Assembly (NCBI RefSeq): GCF_024346675.1
Contig: NZ_AP024851.1
Coordinates: 1,240,001-1,304,000 of the forward strand
Source of the DNA: Photobacterium sanguinicancri
Lineage (GTDB): Bacteria; Pseudomonadota; Gammaproteobacteria; Enterobacterales; Vibrionaceae
Direction of reading: 5' to 3'
Length of the DNA: 64,000 nucleotides
Every line of letters begins with the position of its first letter. Position 1 is the stretch's first letter. Positions 62,496-64,000 of the stretch are shown in pieces. The notes below the pieces were generated by a model. That model had not been told where the DNA came from and did not search any database. It worked only from the letters and a program-made list of their open reading frames with translations. Made by a program: the position numbers and the translations under genes.

Positions 62496-63416
62496 ATGAA
62501 TAAGTTAGTAGTTCTAGGTAGCGTTAACGCTGATCATGTTCTTCAGGTGGCATCTTTTCCGCGCCCTGGCGAAACGCTACACGGCCACAGTTACTCTGTT
62601 ATCCCTGGTGGTAAAGGCGCAAACCAAGCCGTTGCAGCTGCACGCTTAGGCGCTGACATTGCGTTTATTGCTTGTGTTGGCAACGATAGCTTTGGCATTA
62701 ATATCCGTGAAGCCTTTGCCAATGATGGCATCAACACGGACGCCGTTTTGATTGAAGAAAATACCCCAACAGGGATCGCAATGATCCAAGTCGCAGCCAC
62801 GGGTGAAAACAGCATTTGTATCTCAGCAGAGGCTAATGCTTGCTTAACCCCTGAGCGTCTTACACCACATCACACATTGATCACCCAAGCCGATACTTTG
62901 TTGATGCAACTTGAAACACCCGTTGAAACTATTGAAGCGGCAGCTCGCATTGCGAAAGCAGCCAATACCAAAGTAGTACTAAATCCTGCACCAGCTCAGC
63001 CATTAAGTGATGACTTATTGCAACTTATTGATATGATTACGCCTAACGAAACGGAAGCGGAATTATTGACGGGTGTAAAAGTGGTTGATATGCCTTCTGC
63101 ACAACAAGCAGCAGATGTATTACACAGTAAAGGCATCCCAACAGTCATGATTACGCTTGGCAGCCAAGGTGTTTGGGTAAGTCAGCAAGGTCAAGGTGAG
63201 CAAGTAGCTGGTTTTCGTGTAGAAGCAACGGATACAACAGCAGCAGGTGATACCTTCAATGGTGCACTATTAACAGGCCTTCAAGAAGGTAAAAGTTTGA
63301 ATGATGCCATTCGCTTTGCCCATGCAGCAGCTGCTATTTCTGTAACACGTTTAGGCGCACAAACATCAATACCGCACCGCCATGAAGTAAAACGTTTCTT
63401 ACTTGAACACTGTTAA
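62496..63416 (+). CDS. rbsK: Ribokinase (RbsK)
   Basis: The 306-residue PfkB-family kinase phosphorylates ribose at O5. It has the N-terminal signature VIPGGKGANQAVAAARLG and the C-terminal DTTAAGDTFNGALLTGL, which holds the catalytic Asp and anion hole. Length and motifs match E. coli RbsK (309). It follows rbsB after 137 bases with a possible attenuator between. Confidence 0.96.
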   Translation: MNKLVVLGSVNADHVLQVASFPRPGETLHGHSYSVIPGGKGANQAVAAARLGADIAFIACVGNDSFGINIREAFANDGINTDAVLIEENTPTGIAMIQVAATGENSICISAEANACLTPERLTPHHTLITQADTLLMQLETPVETIEAAARIAKAANTKVVLNPAPAQPLSDDLLQLIDMITPNETEAELLTGVKVVDMPSAQQAADVLHSKGIPTVMITLGSQGVWVSQQGQGEQVAGFRVEATDTTAAGDTFNGALLTGLQEGKSLNDAIRFAHAAAAISVTRLGAQTSIPHRHEVKRFLLEHC

Positions 63417-63471
63417 TTCATTCCCCTAGTCCTGTGTCACAGCAGGACTAAAATACTTACAGGGACATCGT

Positions 63472-64000
63472 ATGGCGACCATTAAAGATGTTGCAAAACA
63501 TGCAGGAGTATCAACCTCCACCGTCAGCCACGTACTCAATAAAACACGATTTGTCAGTGAAGATATCTCTACTCGCGTACGTGCCGCCGTAGAAGAACTC
63601 AGCTACGCCCCATCAGCATTAGCACGCAGCCTTAAAGTTAATCACACTCGTACCTTCGGCATGCTAGTCACAACATCGACCAACCCCTTCTTTGGTGAAG
63701 TCGTAAAAGGCGTCGAACGCCGCTGCTACGAACAAGGTTACAACCTTATATTATGCAACACCGAAGGCGACTTAGAACGTATGCATTCTAACCTCGACAT
63801 GCTATTACAAAAGCGTGTTGATGGTCTTTTATTGATGTGCAGTGAAGTCGAAACTAATGCCTTTGATTTATTTTCTCGTCACCAACCCGTACCAACTGTG
63901 GTGATGGACTGGGGCCCAATCGATTTTCCAAGTGACAAAATTCAAGATAATTCCCATCATGGCGGCTATTTAGCGACCAAGCATTTAATCGCACAAGGCC
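63472..64000 (+). CDS. rbsR: Ribose operon repressor (RbsR), 5' part, runs off the window
   Basis: The gene is open to the end of the window, so about 176 N-terminal residues are visible. It has a LacI-type HTH ([47 protein letters not shown] hinge) and the start of the periplasmic-binding-like domain ([20 protein letters not shown]). In E. coli the RbsR family lies right after rbsK, as here. It should bind the palindrome at 58271. AGGGACATCGT precedes the ATG. Confidence 0.95.
   Translation, partial: MATIKDVAKHAGVSTSTVSHVLNKTRFVSEDISTRVRAAVEELSYAPSALARSLKVNHTRTFGMLVTTSTNPFFGEVVKGVERRCYEQGYNLILCNTEGDLERMHSNLDMLLQKRVDGLLLMCSEVETNAFDLFSRHQPVPTVVMDWGPIDFPSDKIQDNSHHGGYLATKHLIAQG

Noticed and set aside
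1..64000. CRISPR array, insertion sequences, integrase or prophage genes
   Set aside because: No regularly spaced repeats, transposase, integrase or phage structural genes were seen. Only the 24.8-26.6 kb module has an accessory look, without a recombinase.

Overview
The window looks like chromosomal DNA of a marine gammaproteobacterium of the Vibrionaceae, most like Photobacterium. This rests on moderate-to-low GC, a MalT regulator, a ToxR/TcpP-like membrane regulator, modABC with ModE, ArfA, an rbsDACBKR operon and a NAD malic enzyme. The genus is an inference from gene content; no alignment was run.

The main feature is a near-complete selenium-dependent glycine reductase island between about 4.0 and 24.0 kb. 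On the minus strand lie trxB-trxA-grdA-grdA-grdC-grdD (9525 down to 4019) and selD-grdE-grdB (18466 down to 14713). Beside them are grdX, a DsrE-like gene, and an M18 aminopeptidase/POT peptide transporter pair that could supply glycine. To the right, on the plus strand, are tRNA-Sec(UCA), selA, selB and a second selD. Four genes contain in-frame TGA codons that must be read as selenocysteine: both grdA copies (Sec42), grdB (Sec348) and the first selD (Sec16). Automated ORF calling truncates all four. One locus thus carries the whole selenocysteine machinery, two selenophosphate synthetases (one Sec, one Cys), the substrate proteins A, B/E and C/D, and the thioredoxin electron supply. Glycine would be reduced to acetyl phosphate and ammonia. 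The pathway is best known from amino-acid-fermenting Clostridia, so horizontal acquisition is likely.

Left edge (1-4.0 kb): the 3' part of malT, a DUF4336-like gene and a three-domain periplasmic rhodanese (YnjE-like). Middle (24-33.4 kb): a small accessory module at 24.8-26.6 kb (XRE regulator, AP2-like DNA-binding protein and unknowns, with a divergent HTH gene), then a SulP transporter, a GT2/DedA-LssY pair, a CAP-domain lipoprotein and an unknown protein. Next (33.4-50.1 kb): modCBA with a ModE-type operator, a TetR regulator, tpx, an aldehyde dehydrogenase, a ToxR/TcpPH-like pair, an IMPase-like phosphatase plus APH-like kinase, arfA, a serine beta-lactamase-like protein, a MaoC hydratase, a LysR/SnoaL-like divergent pair, an AlkD-like protein, a DUF4382 lipoprotein and arfB. 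Right part (50.5-64 kb): an operon of an EAL phosphodiesterase and four exported proteins of unknown function, then maeA, modE, and the ribose operon rbsDACBK with rbsR running off the end.

Beyond genes, the sequence shows several structured elements. A perfect hairpin sits across the arfA stop codon, matching the known nonstop-mRNA control of ArfA. A 15-bp palindrome overlaps the arfB ribosome-binding region. Two hairpins at 24.5 and 29.1 kb share a loop sequence but have different, compensating stems. An intrinsic terminator near 28.98 kb has no upstream gene on its strand.
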